Shown: positions 7,039-18,600 of the stretch, piece by piece | How the letters are laid out: each line of letters opens with the position of its first letter | Position numbering within the stretch: position 1 is the first letter of the stretch | NCBI GenBank assembly: GCA_947625815.1 | Contig: CANQPU010000007.1 | Location: 1 to 64,000 of the forward strand | Length of the DNA: 64,000 nt | DNA from: an uncultured Oscillospiraceae bacterium | GTDB taxonomy: Bacteria > Bacillota > Clostridia > Oscillospirales > Oscillospiraceae | Direction: 5' to 3' | Program-made: the position numbers and the translations under genes | The notes under the pieces: model-generated | Databases searched by the model: none | What the model was told of the DNA's origin: nothing | What the model saw: only the letters and a program-made list of their open reading frames with translations

Positions 7039-7071
7039 TGTTGAAATCATTTTATTTTGGAGGTTTCATAA

Positions 7072-8412
<1,341 letters not shown>

Positions 8413-8531
8413 GCCCGCGAAAAAGGGCGGTTTTCACTCGCCGCCTCCGTCCTTGAGGATCTTTGGCAAAATGATGTAAACAGCTCCACCCCCCCCCCGC
8501 ATTTTTGTGCCATATGGCAAATTTTTGGGTC

Positions 8532-8560
8532 TTCCAATTAAACATTCCCAGTGATATAAT
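8532..8560 (+). promoter_or_regulatory. Probable promoter of the SLH protein gene
   Basis: Consensus TATAAT at 8555-8560 with a weak -35 (TTCCAA, 8532-8537) at 17-bp spacing. Bases 8413-8531 contain no recognised gene. Confidence 0.5.
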
Positions 8561-8654
8561 GGTTTGCATGGAGAATATGGGGTTTTCACCGGTCGGGGCG
8601 CGGCCTCATTTTCCAAAAACGATACAAAATTTAGTTAGAAAGGATCTGATAGCA

Positions 8655-9626
8655 ATGAGAACAAACACCCGGGGCTTCATTGCGAAGGTTCTGGTCCTGT
8701 GTCTGGTCGTCGGGCTCCTTCCCACGCTGGCCCTGGCCTCCGATCCGGACCACACCATCACAGCCTTGAACGGCTCCGGCAGCGGACGCGTCGAGATCAG
8801 CTACACAGTGGGTTCTGACGTGGTGAGCAACTACGCGCTGACCGCGAATGACCCCTACACCGTCGCGGGGACCAACACCGTGGTAACTATCCGCCTCGTG
8901 CCGAGCTCTGGCTACACTGTGTCCAACAGCTCCTATTACATGATCGGCAATGACACCCACCGTTCCTTCAGCGCTGATAACACCGCCACCGTCACGATGG
9001 GCGCTGATGTCACTGTCTGGGCCGTCTTTGACTACGTCGGCGGCGGCAGCGGCGGCTCCGGCTCCGGCACCACCGGCTCCGGCACCACCGAGGAGCCCAC
9101 CGTCAGCTTTACGGACATCCCGACCGATGCCTACTATGCCGACGCTGTGGCCTGGGCCGTGAAGCTCGGGATCACCGAGGGTACCACCGATACCACCTTC
9201 TCCCCCGAGGAGGCGTGCAGCCGTGCCCAGATGGTCACCTTCCTGTGGCGCGCCGCCGGTAAGCCCAATCCCGACATCACCGAGAACCCCTTCACCGACG
9301 TGGACGTGAACGACTACTATGGCAAGGCCGTTCTGTGGGCGGTGGAGATGGGCATCACCACGGGCACCTCCGACACCACCTTCTCCCCCGACGCGGAATG
9401 CACCCGCGCTCAGGCGGTGACCTTCCTTTACCGCTATGAGAAGGAGCCCAATGCCTCTGCCTCCGACTTCAGTGATGTGCCGGCCGACGCCTATTACGAG
9501 GCCGCCGTCAACTGGGCCGCTGCCACTGAGGTCACCAACGGCACCACCAACACCACCTTCTCCCCCGAGGAGACCTGCACCCGCGGCCAGGTCGTGACGT
9601 TCCTGTACCGCGACATGGGCGACTGA
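8655..9626 (+). CDS. Secreted S-layer-homology (SLH) domain protein
   Basis: 323 residues from the ATG at 8655 (AGAAAGGATC upstream). Residues 1-28 are a signal peptide (RGFIAKVLVLCLVVGLLPTL, cleavage near ALA-S). Residues about 30-130 form a small beta domain with repeated YTV/TVT motifs, like bacterial repeat domains of surface proteins. A Gly/Ser/Thr-rich linker (GGGSGGSGSGTTGSGTT) leads to three SLH repeats (FTDIPTDAYYADAVAWAV, FTDVDVNDYYGKAVLWAV, FSDVPADAYYEAAVNWAA, each with a TFSPE-type turn), which anchor proteins to pyruvylated wall polymers. The ligand of the N-terminal domain is unknown. A terminator follows, so it is monocistronic. Confidence 0.9.
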   Translation: MRTNTRGFIAKVLVLCLVVGLLPTLALASDPDHTITALNGSGSGRVEISYTVGSDVVSNYALTANDPYTVAGTNTVVTIRLVPSSGYTVSNSSYYMIGNDTHRSFSADNTATVTMGADVTVWAVFDYVGGGSGGSGSGTTGSGTTEEPTVSFTDIPTDAYYADAVAWAVKLGITEGTTDTTFSPEEACSRAQMVTFLWRAAGKPNPDITENPFTDVDVNDYYGKAVLWAVEMGITTGTSDTTFSPDAECTRAQAVTFLYRYEKEPNASASDFSDVPADAYYEAAVNWAAATEVTNGTTNTTFSPEETCTRGQVVTFLYRDMGD

Positions 9627-9635
9627 GCCCGAACA

Positions 9636-9670
9636 GCATTTAGGGCGGGGCCTTTTGGCCCCGCCCTTCT
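9636..9670 (+). terminator. Intrinsic terminator of the SLH gene
   Basis: AGGGCGGGGCC TTTT GGCCCCGCCCT followed by T and C; strong GC stem 10 bp after the stop. Confidence 0.7.
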
Positions 9671-9747
9671 CCGAATCCTCCGCCGTTTCGGGGGAGGCTC
9701 CGGAGAAGGGGACCGAAGGCTCCAAAGCTCATGAAAGAGGTGGGATC

Positions 9748-12108
9748 ATGGGGAAAAAAGCGGCCAAACGGCCGTCCGTCCCGGATAGCTTACCGGGACG
9801 CGGGGTGAAGGCCGGGGCGTGTCTCGCCCTTGTCTGCGCCCTTTTTTTCTGGGCGGTCTGCGTCAGCTCCGCCTCCACAGTGAAATACACAGCGCTGGTG
9901 CTGACGGCACTGACGCTGTGCTTTGCGTTTCTGTTTTTCTCCCGGCTCCGTGACCGGACGGGCGTTCCCCTGCTCCTCCTGGCCGCCACGGTCCTGATGG
10001 GCGGCGTCTCCACGCTCTACGCCGTGTCCGGGAAGTTCGCGCTGTACGAATTTTTGAAGCTCCTCTCCGCCTTCTGTCTGGTCCTGCTCCTGCTGGCCGT
10101 CGCCCCGGAGAGGGACCCGGGACGTTGGATCGCCAAGATCCTGGCGGGGTTTTCGGCCTTCTCGGGTCTTGTGTCCATCGACATGCTCTCCACCCGGCTC
10201 CTGAGCGGCGCGGTCCTCGGCTTTCTCGGCCGGTTCAGTCAGGATTACGCCGGCCTTCCGGGGCTGGAGGCCGGGACGCGCATGACGTCGCTTTTTGAGA
10301 ACCCCAACGTGTTCGCGGGTATCGCGGGCCTCGGGGTCCTCCTCTCCCTGATCCTCGTCACCTCCTCCGGTAGCCGGTCCGAGCGGGCGGTCCAGACCGC
10401 CGTTCTCTTCGTCAACGCTCTCTCCTTCCTGCTGGCCTTCAGCATGGGCGCCAGCGGCGCCATTGCCCTGGCCTTCGTCTTCTGCCTTGCGCTGGAGCGG
10501 AAGGGCCGTCGCGCGCAGCTCCTCATCCTGATGGCCGAGACGCTCCTGCTCACCGTCCTGTCGGCGGCGGTCATCTCCCTGACCTCCTTCGACCTGTGGA
10601 CCGGCCCCCGGCCCATCCCCCTCCTGACCGCGGTCCTGGGGGCCGCCGCCCTGTGCGCCCTGGACGGCCTTCTCGGCGGGCGTATCGCGGGGGCCCTGGC
10701 CAAGAGGCCCCGGGTCCTCTCCGGCATCGCCGCGGCGGTCCTGGTCCTCGCGGCCGGCTTTGCCGTCGCCGCCTGCCTCCTCACCGGCGGCGTCACGCTG
10801 GAGCCAGCCGGCTCCCTTCGCCGCGCGGCCTACCCGGACGGGGGCGATTACGTCCTGTCCGTCCGCGCCGACGGGCCCCTCACCGTGACGGTGGAGAGCC
10901 AGGACCGGCGCGACACCATGATGCACACCTCCTCCCTCCTCTATACCGGCCCCGCGGAGGGCGCGGCCTTCCGGGTCCCGGAGGAGAGCCTGGTCGTCTA
11001 TTTCACCTTCACCGCCCCGGAGGGCGCCGTCCTGGACAGCGTTTCCTACACGGGGGACGGCGGCTCCGGGTCCATTCCCCTGGGCTATAAGCTCCTCCCC
11101 GGCTTCGTGGCCAACCGTCTCCAGGGACTGCGCGCCAACGAAAACGCCATCCAGCGCCTGGTCTTCTTCGCCGACGGCCTGAAGCTCTTCCGCAGGAGTC
11201 CCCTGATCGGTCTGGGGCTGGGGGCCTTTGAAAACGGCGTGAAGAGCGTCCAGTCCTTCGGCTATGTCACAAGATACGCCCACAACCACTATATCCAGAC
11301 GCTGGCCGAGACCGGCGTCGTGGGCCTGCTCCTGTTCCTGGCCCTGCTGGGCGGCTCCGCGGCGGCCGTCCTGTCGGAGCGCCGCCGCGGCGCTGACGCC
11401 CACCCGCTGACGCCCGCCCTGGGCGCGGCGCTGGTGTTCATGGCCGTCCACGCCGGCGTGGAGGTGGTGTTCTCCTCCTATCCCTACCTGCCCGTCGCCT
11501 TCGGCGTTTTCGGGCTCGTGTCGCTGTGCTGCGGCCGCTCCCTGAAAATGCCGGCGCTGGGCAAAACCGGCCGGACGGCGTCGCTTCTGTCTGTCTGCGC
11601 GCTGCTGGCCGTCTACGCGCTCCTGCTCGTCTTCAACCTCCACGCCAACGCCCTGGTCGTGTCCAACACCACCTATGATTCCCTGGAAAAGGCCATCTCC
11701 CTGGACAAATTCGAGTGGGCGGATTACGCCCTGTCCTACGTGACCAGCGCCGGCGACGGCCAGGTGGACGAGCGGATCCGGGCCCGGGCGGATGAGTACG
11801 CCGCCCGGCTTGAAAGGGTGGACTCCAACTCCGTGCCGATCTACCTGGCCGAGTATTATTTTGAGACGGGCCGGACCGACCGGGCCATGGAGATGACGGT
11901 CAAATATGTGGACTATGTGTCCTCCGACCAGTCGGCGTGGCAGCGGGCCTTTGACCTGATGCTGGCAAATGAGGAGGATACGGAGGTCTACCGCGACGGC
12001 GTCCTGGCGGCGGCCGACAGGCTGGAGCGCTGGAACGCGGAGAACATGGGCCAGATCGTCCTGAGCGCCGACGCCCAGGACCTGATCGAGCGTGCGCGCC
12101 GTCGCTGA
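9748..12108 (+). CDS. O-antigen ligase/polymerase-like membrane protein (Wzy_C family)
   Basis: 786 residues from the ATG at 9748 (AGAGGTGGG site); an upstream in-frame extension crosses the SLH terminator and is rejected. About 10-12 membrane helices; the signature segment NPNVFAGIAGLGVLLSL and the late YAHNHYIQTLAETGVVGLLL motif are typical of O-antigen ligase/Wzy polymerases. A beta-rich extracellular insert lies around residues 350-450, and a C-terminal helical, TPR-like soluble region (about 650-786, YLAEYYFETGRTDRAMEMT) follows the last helix. Such proteins in Clostridia are thought to act on secondary wall polymers or teichuronic-type glycans. No glycosyltransferase genes flank it, so its substrate cannot be deduced. 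Confidence 0.82.
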   Translation: MGKKAAKRPSVPDSLPGRGVKAGACLALVCALFFWAVCVSSASTVKYTALVLTALTLCFAFLFFSRLRDRTGVPLLLLAATVLMGGVSTLYAVSGKFALYEFLKLLSAFCLVLLLLAVAPERDPGRWIAKILAGFSAFSGLVSIDMLSTRLLSGAVLGFLGRFSQDYAGLPGLEAGTRMTSLFENPNVFAGIAGLGVLLSLILVTSSGSRSERAVQTAVLFVNALSFLLAFSMGASGAIALAFVFCLALERKGRRAQLLILMAETLLLTVLSAAVISLTSFDLWTGPRPIPLLTAVLGAAALCALDGLLGGRIAGALAKRPRVLSGIAAAVLVLAAGFAVAACLLTGGVTLEPAGSLRRAAYPDGGDYVLSVRADGPLTVTVESQDRRDTMMHTSSLLYTGPAEGAAFRVPEESLVVYFTFTAPEGAVLDSVSYTGDGGSGSIPLGYKLLPGFVANRLQGLRANENAIQRLVFFADGLKLFRRSPLIGLGLGAFENGVKSVQSFGYVTRYAHNHYIQTLAETGVVGLLLFLALLGGSAAAVLSERRRGADAHPLTPALGAALVFMAVHAGVEVVFSSYPYLPVAFGVFGLVSLCCGRSLKMPALGKTGRTASLLSVCALLAVYALLLVFNLHANALVVSNTTYDSLEKAISLDKFEWADYALSYVTSAGDGQVDERIRARADEYAARLERVDSNSVPIYLAEYYFETGRTDRAMEMTVKYVDYVSSDQSAWQRAFDLMLANEEDTEVYRDGVLAAADRLERWNAENMGQIVLSADAQDLIERARRR

Positions 12109-12142
12109 CGGCCCCCTCCGGCACGACGTCCTAAGTCAAGAA

Positions 12143-12180
12143 CGGAATGCCCCGCGCCAGATGGCGCGGGGCATTCTTTT
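12143..12180 (+). terminator. Intrinsic terminator
   Basis: GAATGCCCCGCGCC AGAT GGCGCGGGGCATTC TTTT, a perfect 14-bp stem. A second palindromic region with CGCAAAAA/TTTTTGCG arms (about 12258-12302) may terminate the opposing amt transcript. Confidence 0.8.
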
Positions 12181-12298
12181 GGGTTGGGGGGGATTGCTTG
12201 ACCCGGTTGAACTGAATGACAAGCTCAAACAACATACTGATTTATGACCAGCCCGCAAAAAAGCCGGAGAGCCTTTTTCCCTTTTTGCGTATCGGGCT

Positions 12299-13993
12299 TT
12301 ATTGCAGCGCGTCGTAGCCCTCCTCGCCGGTGCGGACCTTGACCACGTTCTCCACATCGAACACGAAGATCTTGCCGTCGCCGATGTGGCCGGTGTATAG
12401 GACCCTGCGGGCGGTGTCGATGACCTGGCTGACGGGGACCTTGCTGACCACGATGTCCACCTGCACCTTGGGCAGGAGCTGGATCTCCACGGGGACCCCG
12501 CGGTAATAGCGGCTCTGGCCCTTCTGGATGCCGCAGCCCATCACGTTGGTGACGGTCATCCCCGTGACGCCGATGGCCTCCAGGGCGTTTTTCAGCGGCT
12601 CGAAGCGGTTCATGTTCATGATGATCTCCACCTTGCTGATCTTCTCGCCGGGTCTGGAGTCGGACCCGCGCCCGTACACGGGGACGGCCTGCTCCACCGG
12701 CGCGGCGGCGCTGTCAACGGCCTCGGCGGGGATGGTGGACACCCCCAGGGAGTAGACGCTGAGGTTCTGCGGGGTGACAAAATCCGCGTAGGCGGACACC
12801 AGCCCGTGCTCGGCGATATCCAGGCCCTCGATCTCCTCCTCCGGGCTGACGCGCAGGCCGTGGGTGCATTTCCCGATGATCTTGAAGACCAGGAACATCA
12901 TCACAATGGTCCAGGCCAGGATGCACACGGCGCCCAGGCACTGCACGCCCAGCTGGCGAAAGCCCCCGCCGTAGAAAAGGCCCTTGGTGCCGTATTTTTC
13001 GTTGCAGGCGAAGAGCCCCACGGCAATGGTGCCCCACAGGCCGTGGACGCCGTGGACGGAAAAGGCGCCCACGGGGTCGTCGATCTTCACCTTCTGATCG
13101 ATGAAGTTGACGGACTCCACCACCAGCACGCCGGAGACCGCGCCGATGACGGCGGCCCCGACGGCGTCCACGCTGGCGCACCCGGCGGTGACCGCCACCA
13201 GCCCCGCCAGGGACGCGTTCAGGCACATGCTCACGTCCGGCTTGCCGGTGCGCGCCCAGGTCCAGCACATGCAGACCACCGTGGCCACGGAGGGCGCGAT
13301 GGTGGTGGTGCCCAGGATCTGGGCCATCTCGGTCAGGTCCGCGGCCGCCGCGGCGTTAAAGCCGTACCAGGCGAACCACAGCATAAAGACGCCCAGGGCC
13401 GCCAAAGTCATGGAGTGGCCGGGGATGGCGTTGACCTTGGTCTTGCCGTCCTTGTCCTTGGTGTACTTGCCGATGCGGGGCCCCACCAGCCACGCGCCGA
13501 CAAGGGCCGTCCAGCCGCCCACCATATGGATGACGGCGGAGCCGGCGAAGTCGATGAAGCGCAGCTCGCTCAGCCAGCCGCCGCCCCAGGCCCAGCCGGC
13601 CTCGATGGGGTAGATGACAAGGCTGATGACCCCGGAATAGATGCAGTAGGCGGAGAACTTGGTGCGCTCGGCCATGGAGCCGGAGACGATGGTCGCGGCG
13701 GTGGCGCAGAACACCAGCTGGAACACGAAGCTCCTCCAGTCGGCGCCCTCAAAGTCGGTGAAAAGCTGCCAGTCCGGCTTGCCGATGAGCCCGAAAAAGA
13801 CGTGCTCCCCCATCATGATGCCGTACCCCAGCAGGGAAAAGACCACGGTGCCGATGCAGAAGTCCATCAGGTTCTTCATGATGATGTTCCCCGCGTTCTT
13901 GGCCCTTGTCAGGCCCGTCTCCACCATGGCAAAGCCGCCCTGCATGAAGAACACTAAGATCGCGCCCACCAGATACCACACAGACATATCCAT
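12299..13993 (-). CDS. amt: Ammonium transporter fused to a PII signalling domain
   Basis: 564 residues from the ATG at 13993 (AGGAGG upstream). Residues 1 to about 410 are an Amt/Rh channel with 11 helices: start MDMSVWYLVGAILVFFMQGGFAMVETG, then the FAGSAVIHMVGG and HGVHGLWGT motifs that hold pore histidines. After a linker, residues about 453-564 form a complete PII domain: SKVEIIMNMNRFEPLKNAL, a T-loop with QKGQSRYYRGV, and the C-terminal signature TGHIGDGKIFVF. In known Amt-GlnK complexes the PII T-loop plugs the channel; here gate and channel are one polypeptide. The gene is downstream of gltD, separated by a leader terminator, fitting nitrogen control. Confidence 0.95.
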   Translation of the reverse strand: MDMSVWYLVGAILVFFMQGGFAMVETGLTRAKNAGNIIMKNLMDFCIGTVVFSLLGYGIMMGEHVFFGLIGKPDWQLFTDFEGADWRSFVFQLVFCATAATIVSGSMAERTKFSAYCIYSGVISLVIYPIEAGWAWGGGWLSELRFIDFAGSAVIHMVGGWTALVGAWLVGPRIGKYTKDKDGKTKVNAIPGHSMTLAALGVFMLWFAWYGFNAAAAADLTEMAQILGTTTIAPSVATVVCMCWTWARTGKPDVSMCLNASLAGLVAVTAGCASVDAVGAAVIGAVSGVLVVESVNFIDQKVKIDDPVGAFSVHGVHGLWGTIAVGLFACNEKYGTKGLFYGGGFRQLGVQCLGAVCILAWTIVMMFLVFKIIGKCTHGLRVSPEEEIEGLDIAEHGLVSAYADFVTPQNLSVYSLGVSTIPAEAVDSAAAPVEQAVPVYGRGSDSRPGEKISKVEIIMNMNRFEPLKNALEAIGVTGMTVTNVMGCGIQKGQSRYYRGVPVEIQLLPKVQVDIVVSKVPVSQVIDTARRVLYTGHIGDGKIFVFDVENVVKVRTGEEGYDALQ

Positions 13994-14065
13994 TTTTACT
14001 TCCTCCTGAAAAGTCGTTTTCGCCGATCCCTCCCCACCCTCGGGGCGGGATCGGACCATATAATA

Positions 14066-14106
14066 AAAAGAGCGGGGGCGCTGTCAGAAAAGCACCCTCG
14101 CTCTCT
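14066..14106 (-). promoter_or_regulatory. Attenuator-like terminator in the amt leader
   Basis: On the minus strand a stem pairs GAGCG-A-GGG-T-GC (14092-14104) with GC-G-CCC-C-CGCTC (14070-14082) and is followed by TTTTTATT, about 75 bases before the amt start. The loop side carries GGTGCTTTTCTG, almost identical to GGTGCTTTTCCTG in the glnA leader terminator. It may simply end gltBD transcripts, or be a controlled antitermination site for amt. Confidence 0.6.
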
Positions 14107-14147
14107 TTTACCCATAGATCGGGATCAAATGCCGTCTTCCGTTTCGG

Positions 14148-15632
14148 TCAGAACAGATTGGTGTAGCCCATGAGGAACTCATCCACCTCCCGGGCCGCCC
14201 TCCGTCCCTCCGCGATGGCGTGGACCACCAGGGACTGCCCGCGCCGCGTATCGCCGGCGGCGAAGATCCCGGGCACGGAGGTCCGACAGGTCCCCTCCGC
14301 CGTGGCGATGTTGCCGCGGGCGTCGGTGGCGAGCCCGAAGGCCTCCGGGACGTAGGACTCCGTCCCCAAAAAGCCCGCCGCGATCAGAAGGAGCTGGCAG
14401 GGGATCGTCTCCTCGGACCCCTCCACCGGCGTCATGACGGTCCGGCCGTTCTCCTGTCGGGGCATGAGGGAGACGGTCACCAGCTCCTTCACGCGACCCT
14501 TCTCATCCGGGACGATCTCCTTGACCGTCCGCTGATAGAGCCTGGGGTCGCGGCCGAATACGGCGGCGGCCTCCTGCTGGCCGTAGTCCGTTTTCTCCAC
14601 CCGCGGCCACTCCGGCCAGGGGTTGGCGGCGCTGTCCCGGACCGCCGGCGGCCGGGGCATCATCTCCAGCTGTGTGACGGAGGCGCAGCCGTGCCGGACG
14701 CAGGTCCCCACACAGTCGTTGCCCGTGTCTCCGCCGCCCACGATCACCACATGCTTCCCCTTGGCGGAGAGGTAGGTGCCGGGCTTGAGCCCTGTGTCCA
14801 GCAGGCTCTTGGTGGTGGAGCTCAAAAAATCCACCGCGAAGGAGACGCCCTCGGAGCCCCTCCCCGGGACGTTCAGGTCCCTGGGATTTTTCGCCCCGCA
14901 GCAGAGGATCACCGCGTCAAAATCGGCGGTCAGCCTCCCCGCGGGCAGGTCCCGGCCTACGTCCACGCCTGTCCTGAACTCCACTCCCTCCGCCGTCATG
15001 ATGCCGGTCCTGCGCAGGATCACGGATTTCTCCAGCTTCATGTTGGGGATGCCGTACATCAGCAGCCCTCCCACCCGGTCGGACCGCTCAAAGACCGTGA
15101 CCGAGTGGCCCCGCCGGTTGAGCTGATCGGCGGCGGCCAGTCCCGCGGGGCCGGAGCCCACCACCGCCACCCTCTTCCCGGTCCGGACCTCCGGCGGGCA
15201 CGGCTTGACCAGGCCCGTGGCATAGGCGTTCTCCGCCACGAAGAGCTCGTTCTCCCGGACGGTCACGGCGTCGCCGTGAAGGCCGCAGGTGCAGGCCGCC
15301 TCGCAGAGCGCCGGGCAGACCCGCCCGGTGAATTCCGGGAAATTGTTGGTCTTCCGAAGGCGCTTGTAGCTCTCCTCAAAATTCCCGTGGTATATAAGAT
15401 CGTTCCACTCCGGCGCCATGTTGTGCAGGGGGCAGCCGGTGATCCCGCCGCCCAGGCTGATGCCGGACTGGCAGAAAGGCACGCCGCAGTCCATGCACCG
15501 GGCCCCCTGCTTCTGCCGCTCGGCCACATCCAGGGGCGGATGGAACTCGTTATAGTGCCCGATGCGGCTCTTCGGGCTCTCGCTGGGGTTGACGGCCCGG
15601 TCGTAGTCCATAAATCCCGTAGGCTTTCCCAT
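14148..15632 (-). CDS. gltD: Glutamate synthase small subunit
   Basis: 494 residues. GltD passes electrons from NADPH through FAD and iron-sulfur centres to GltB. The N-terminal cysteine-rich domain (GARCMDCGVPFCQSG, GCPLHN, and GRVCPALCEAACTCG) holds 4Fe-4S ligands. The FAD site is VAVVGSGPAGLAAADQLNRRGHSVTVFER (second glycine pattern) and the NADPH site is VVIVGGGDTGNDCVG. Length and order match beta subunits of bacterial NADPH-GOGAT. Its ATG shares a base with the gltB stop (TGATG), so the two are co-translated. The amt-PII gene follows after a terminator-like leader. Confidence 0.95.
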   Translation of the reverse strand: MGKPTGFMDYDRAVNPSESPKSRIGHYNEFHPPLDVAERQKQGARCMDCGVPFCQSGISLGGGITGCPLHNMAPEWNDLIYHGNFEESYKRLRKTNNFPEFTGRVCPALCEAACTCGLHGDAVTVRENELFVAENAYATGLVKPCPPEVRTGKRVAVVGSGPAGLAAADQLNRRGHSVTVFERSDRVGGLLMYGIPNMKLEKSVILRRTGIMTAEGVEFRTGVDVGRDLPAGRLTADFDAVILCCGAKNPRDLNVPGRGSEGVSFAVDFLSSTTKSLLDTGLKPGTYLSAKGKHVVIVGGGDTGNDCVGTCVRHGCASVTQLEMMPRPPAVRDSAANPWPEWPRVEKTDYGQQEAAAVFGRDPRLYQRTVKEIVPDEKGRVKELVTVSLMPRQENGRTVMTPVEGSEETIPCQLLLIAAGFLGTESYVPEAFGLATDARGNIATAEGTCRTSVPGIFAAGDTRRGQSLVVHAIAEGRRAAREVDEFLMGYTNLF

Positions 15633-18600
15633 CAGCCCTCGCCCCCTCTCGTGATCATGTAAAATGCCTCCTCCGTGGCGGCCTCATAGCCCATGCCCCG
15701 CTCCTCAAACTGGCTGATGGCCCGGAGCATCCGGTCGTAATCCCGGGGCATGATCTTTTTGAAGGACCCGATACAGTCGTTGAAATGCTCCAGGATCTCC
15801 CCGGCCCGCTCAGAGCCGGTGGCCCTGCGGTGCTCCTCGATGAGTCCGCGGAGCTCCTCGATGTCGTGCTTTTCGGTGACGGCCTCCAGCTCCACCATGG
15901 ACTTGTTCACCCGCTTGTAAAGGTCCCGCTTCCCGTCCCAGACGTAGGCGATGCCGCCGGACATGCCGGCCGCGAAGTTCTTGCCCGTGGGGCCCAGGAC
16001 CACCACTCTCCCGCCGGTCATATACTCGCACCCGTGGTCCCCCACGCCCTCCACCACGGCGCAGGCGCCGGAGTTTCGGACGGCGAAGCGCTCGCCGGCC
16101 AGGCCGGCGATGAACGCCTTGCCCGCCGTGGCGCCGTACAGGGCCACGTTGCCGATGATGATATTTTCGCCGGCTTTGTATGTGGCGTTCTCGGGAGGTC
16201 TCACCGTCAGCTTGCCGCCGGACAGGCCCTTCCCGAAGTAGTCGTTGGAATCTCCTACCAGGTTCAGCGTCAGCCCCCGGGGGATGAAGGCGCCGAAAGA
16301 CTGGCCCCCTGCGCCGCGGCAGTCCACCGTAAAGGTGTCGTCCGGCAGGGTGTTTTTATATCTCCGGGTGATCTCCGAGCCCAGGATCGCGCCGAAGGCC
16401 CGGTCCGTATTGCCCACCTCCACGCTGACGCGGGAGGGTCCCCCGTCCAGATCCAGCGCCGGGACCAGGGTGGAAAGGTCCCGCGTCTCCTCCAGCCTGA
16501 AATCGTAGGCCGCCTCCGGCTCGAAGTGCTGGGGCACGCTCCACCGGCTCCGGAGCACCGCGGACATGTCCACGCTGGCCGCCCGGTGAGTCACCTGCTT
16601 CTCCCGGACCCGCAGAAGGTCCGACCGGCCCACCAGCTCGTTGACCGTGCGGATGCCGAGCCGGGCCATGATCTCCCGGAGCTCCTGGGCCACAAAGCGC
16701 ATGAAATTCATGACGTACTCGGGCTTGCCGCAAAAGCGCTTGCGAAGCTGGGGGTTCTGGGTCGCCACGCCCATGGGGCAGGTATCCAGATTGCAGACCC
16801 GCATCATGACGCACCCCAGTGTGATGAGGGGCGCCGTGGCAAAGCCGAACTCCTCGGCTCCCAGCATACAGGCGATGGCCACGTCCCGGCCCGTCATCAG
16901 CTTGCCGTCGGCCTCGATGCGCACCCGCTTTCTGAGGCCGTTGCGCACCAGCGTCTGATGGGTCTCCGCCACACCCAGCTCCCAGGGCAGGCCCGCGTCG
17001 TGGATGCTCGTTCTGGGCGCGGCGCCGGTGCCGCCGTCGTACCCGGAGATCAGCACCGTCTGGGCCCCCGCCTTGGCGACGCCCGCGGCGATGGTGCCCA
17101 CGCCCGCCTCGCTCACCAGCTTCACGGCGATGTCCGCCTGGCGGTTGGCGTTTTTCAGGTCAAAAATGAGCTGCGCCAGGTCCTCGATGGAGTAGATGTC
17201 GTGATGGGGCGGCGGCGAGATCAGCGCCACGCCGGGGGTGGAATAACGGGTCCGGGCGATCCAGGGATAGACCTTCTTCCCCGGCAGGTGCCCGCCCTCC
17301 CCGGGCTTGGCCCCCTGGGCCATTTTGATCTGGATCTCCCGGGCGGAGACCAGATACTCGCTGGTGACGCCGAAGCGCCCCGACGCCACCTGCTTGATGG
17401 CCGAGCCCCTTATGGTCCCCAGCCTCTCCGGAAGCTCGCCGCCCTCGCCGGAGTTGGACTTGCCGCCCAGGGTGTTCATGGCCACGGCCAGACACTCGTG
17501 GGCCTCCTGGGAGATGGACCCGTAGGACATGGCGCCGGTCTTGAAACGCTTCACGATCTCGTCCACGCTCTCGACCTCGCTGATGTCGATCCCCTCCGCC
17601 GGATAATCGAACCGCAGCAGCCCCCGCAGGGTGTGGGGCACGGCGTCGTCGTCCACCAGAGCGGAATATTTTTTGAAAAGCCGGTAGTCCCCCTCCCGCG
17701 CGGCCCTCTGGAGCGTGAGGATGGTTAGGGGGTCGTACATGTGGTCCTCCTTGTCCTCGCCGGAGCGCAGGGAGTGGGTGCCGGTGGAATCCAGCGTCGG
17801 GTCCACGCCCAGGCCCAGCGGGTCAAAGGCGTGGGAGTGGCGGTATTCCACGCCCTCCCCGATCTCCTCCAGGCCAATGCCGCCCACCCGGGAGACGGTG
17901 TTCGTGAAGTATTTGTCGATCACGTCCTGCCGGATGCCCACCGCCTCAAAGATCTGGGCCGACTGGTAGGACTGGATGGTGGAAATGCCCATTTTGGAGG
18001 CGATCTTCACGATCCCGTGGAGCACCGCCAGGTTATAGTCGTCCACCGCGGCGTAAACGTCCTTGTCCAGCATGGACTTTTCGATGAGCTCGGCGATGCA
18101 CTCGTGGGCCAGATACGGATAGACCGCCCGGGCGCCGTAGCCCAGAAGCGTGGCGAAATGGTGCACGTCCCTGGGCTCGCCGGACTCGAGTATGACCGAT
18201 ACGGCCGTCCGTTTCTTGGTCCTGACGAGATACTGCTCCATGGCCGACACCGCCAGCAGGGACGGGATGGCCACGTGGTTCTCGTCCACGCCCCTGTCGG
18301 AGAGGATGATGATGTTGGCCCCGTTCCGGTAGGCCCGGTCGCAGGCGATAAACATCCGGTCGATGGCCCGCTCCAGGGGGGTGTTCTTGTAGTAGAGGAT
18401 GGAGACCGTCTCCACCTTGAAGCCGGGGCGGGACATGCTGCGGATCTTCAGCATGTCTACGCCGGAGAGGATGGGATTGTGGATCTCCAGCACGCGGCAG
18501 TTCTCCGGCCGGTCCTCCAAGAGGTTGCCGTCGGAGCCCACGTAGACGGTGGTATCCGTGACGATCTCCTCCCGGATGGCGTCGATGGGCGGGTTCGTCA

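Noticed and set aside
8413..8654. Possible small gene between gdhA and the SLH gene
   Set aside because: Open frames are short, without ribosome site, and the region holds the SLH promoter.
9790..11643. 617-residue minus-strand frame opposite the O-antigen-ligase-like gene
   Set aside because: Antisense artefact without start signals or a recognisable fold.
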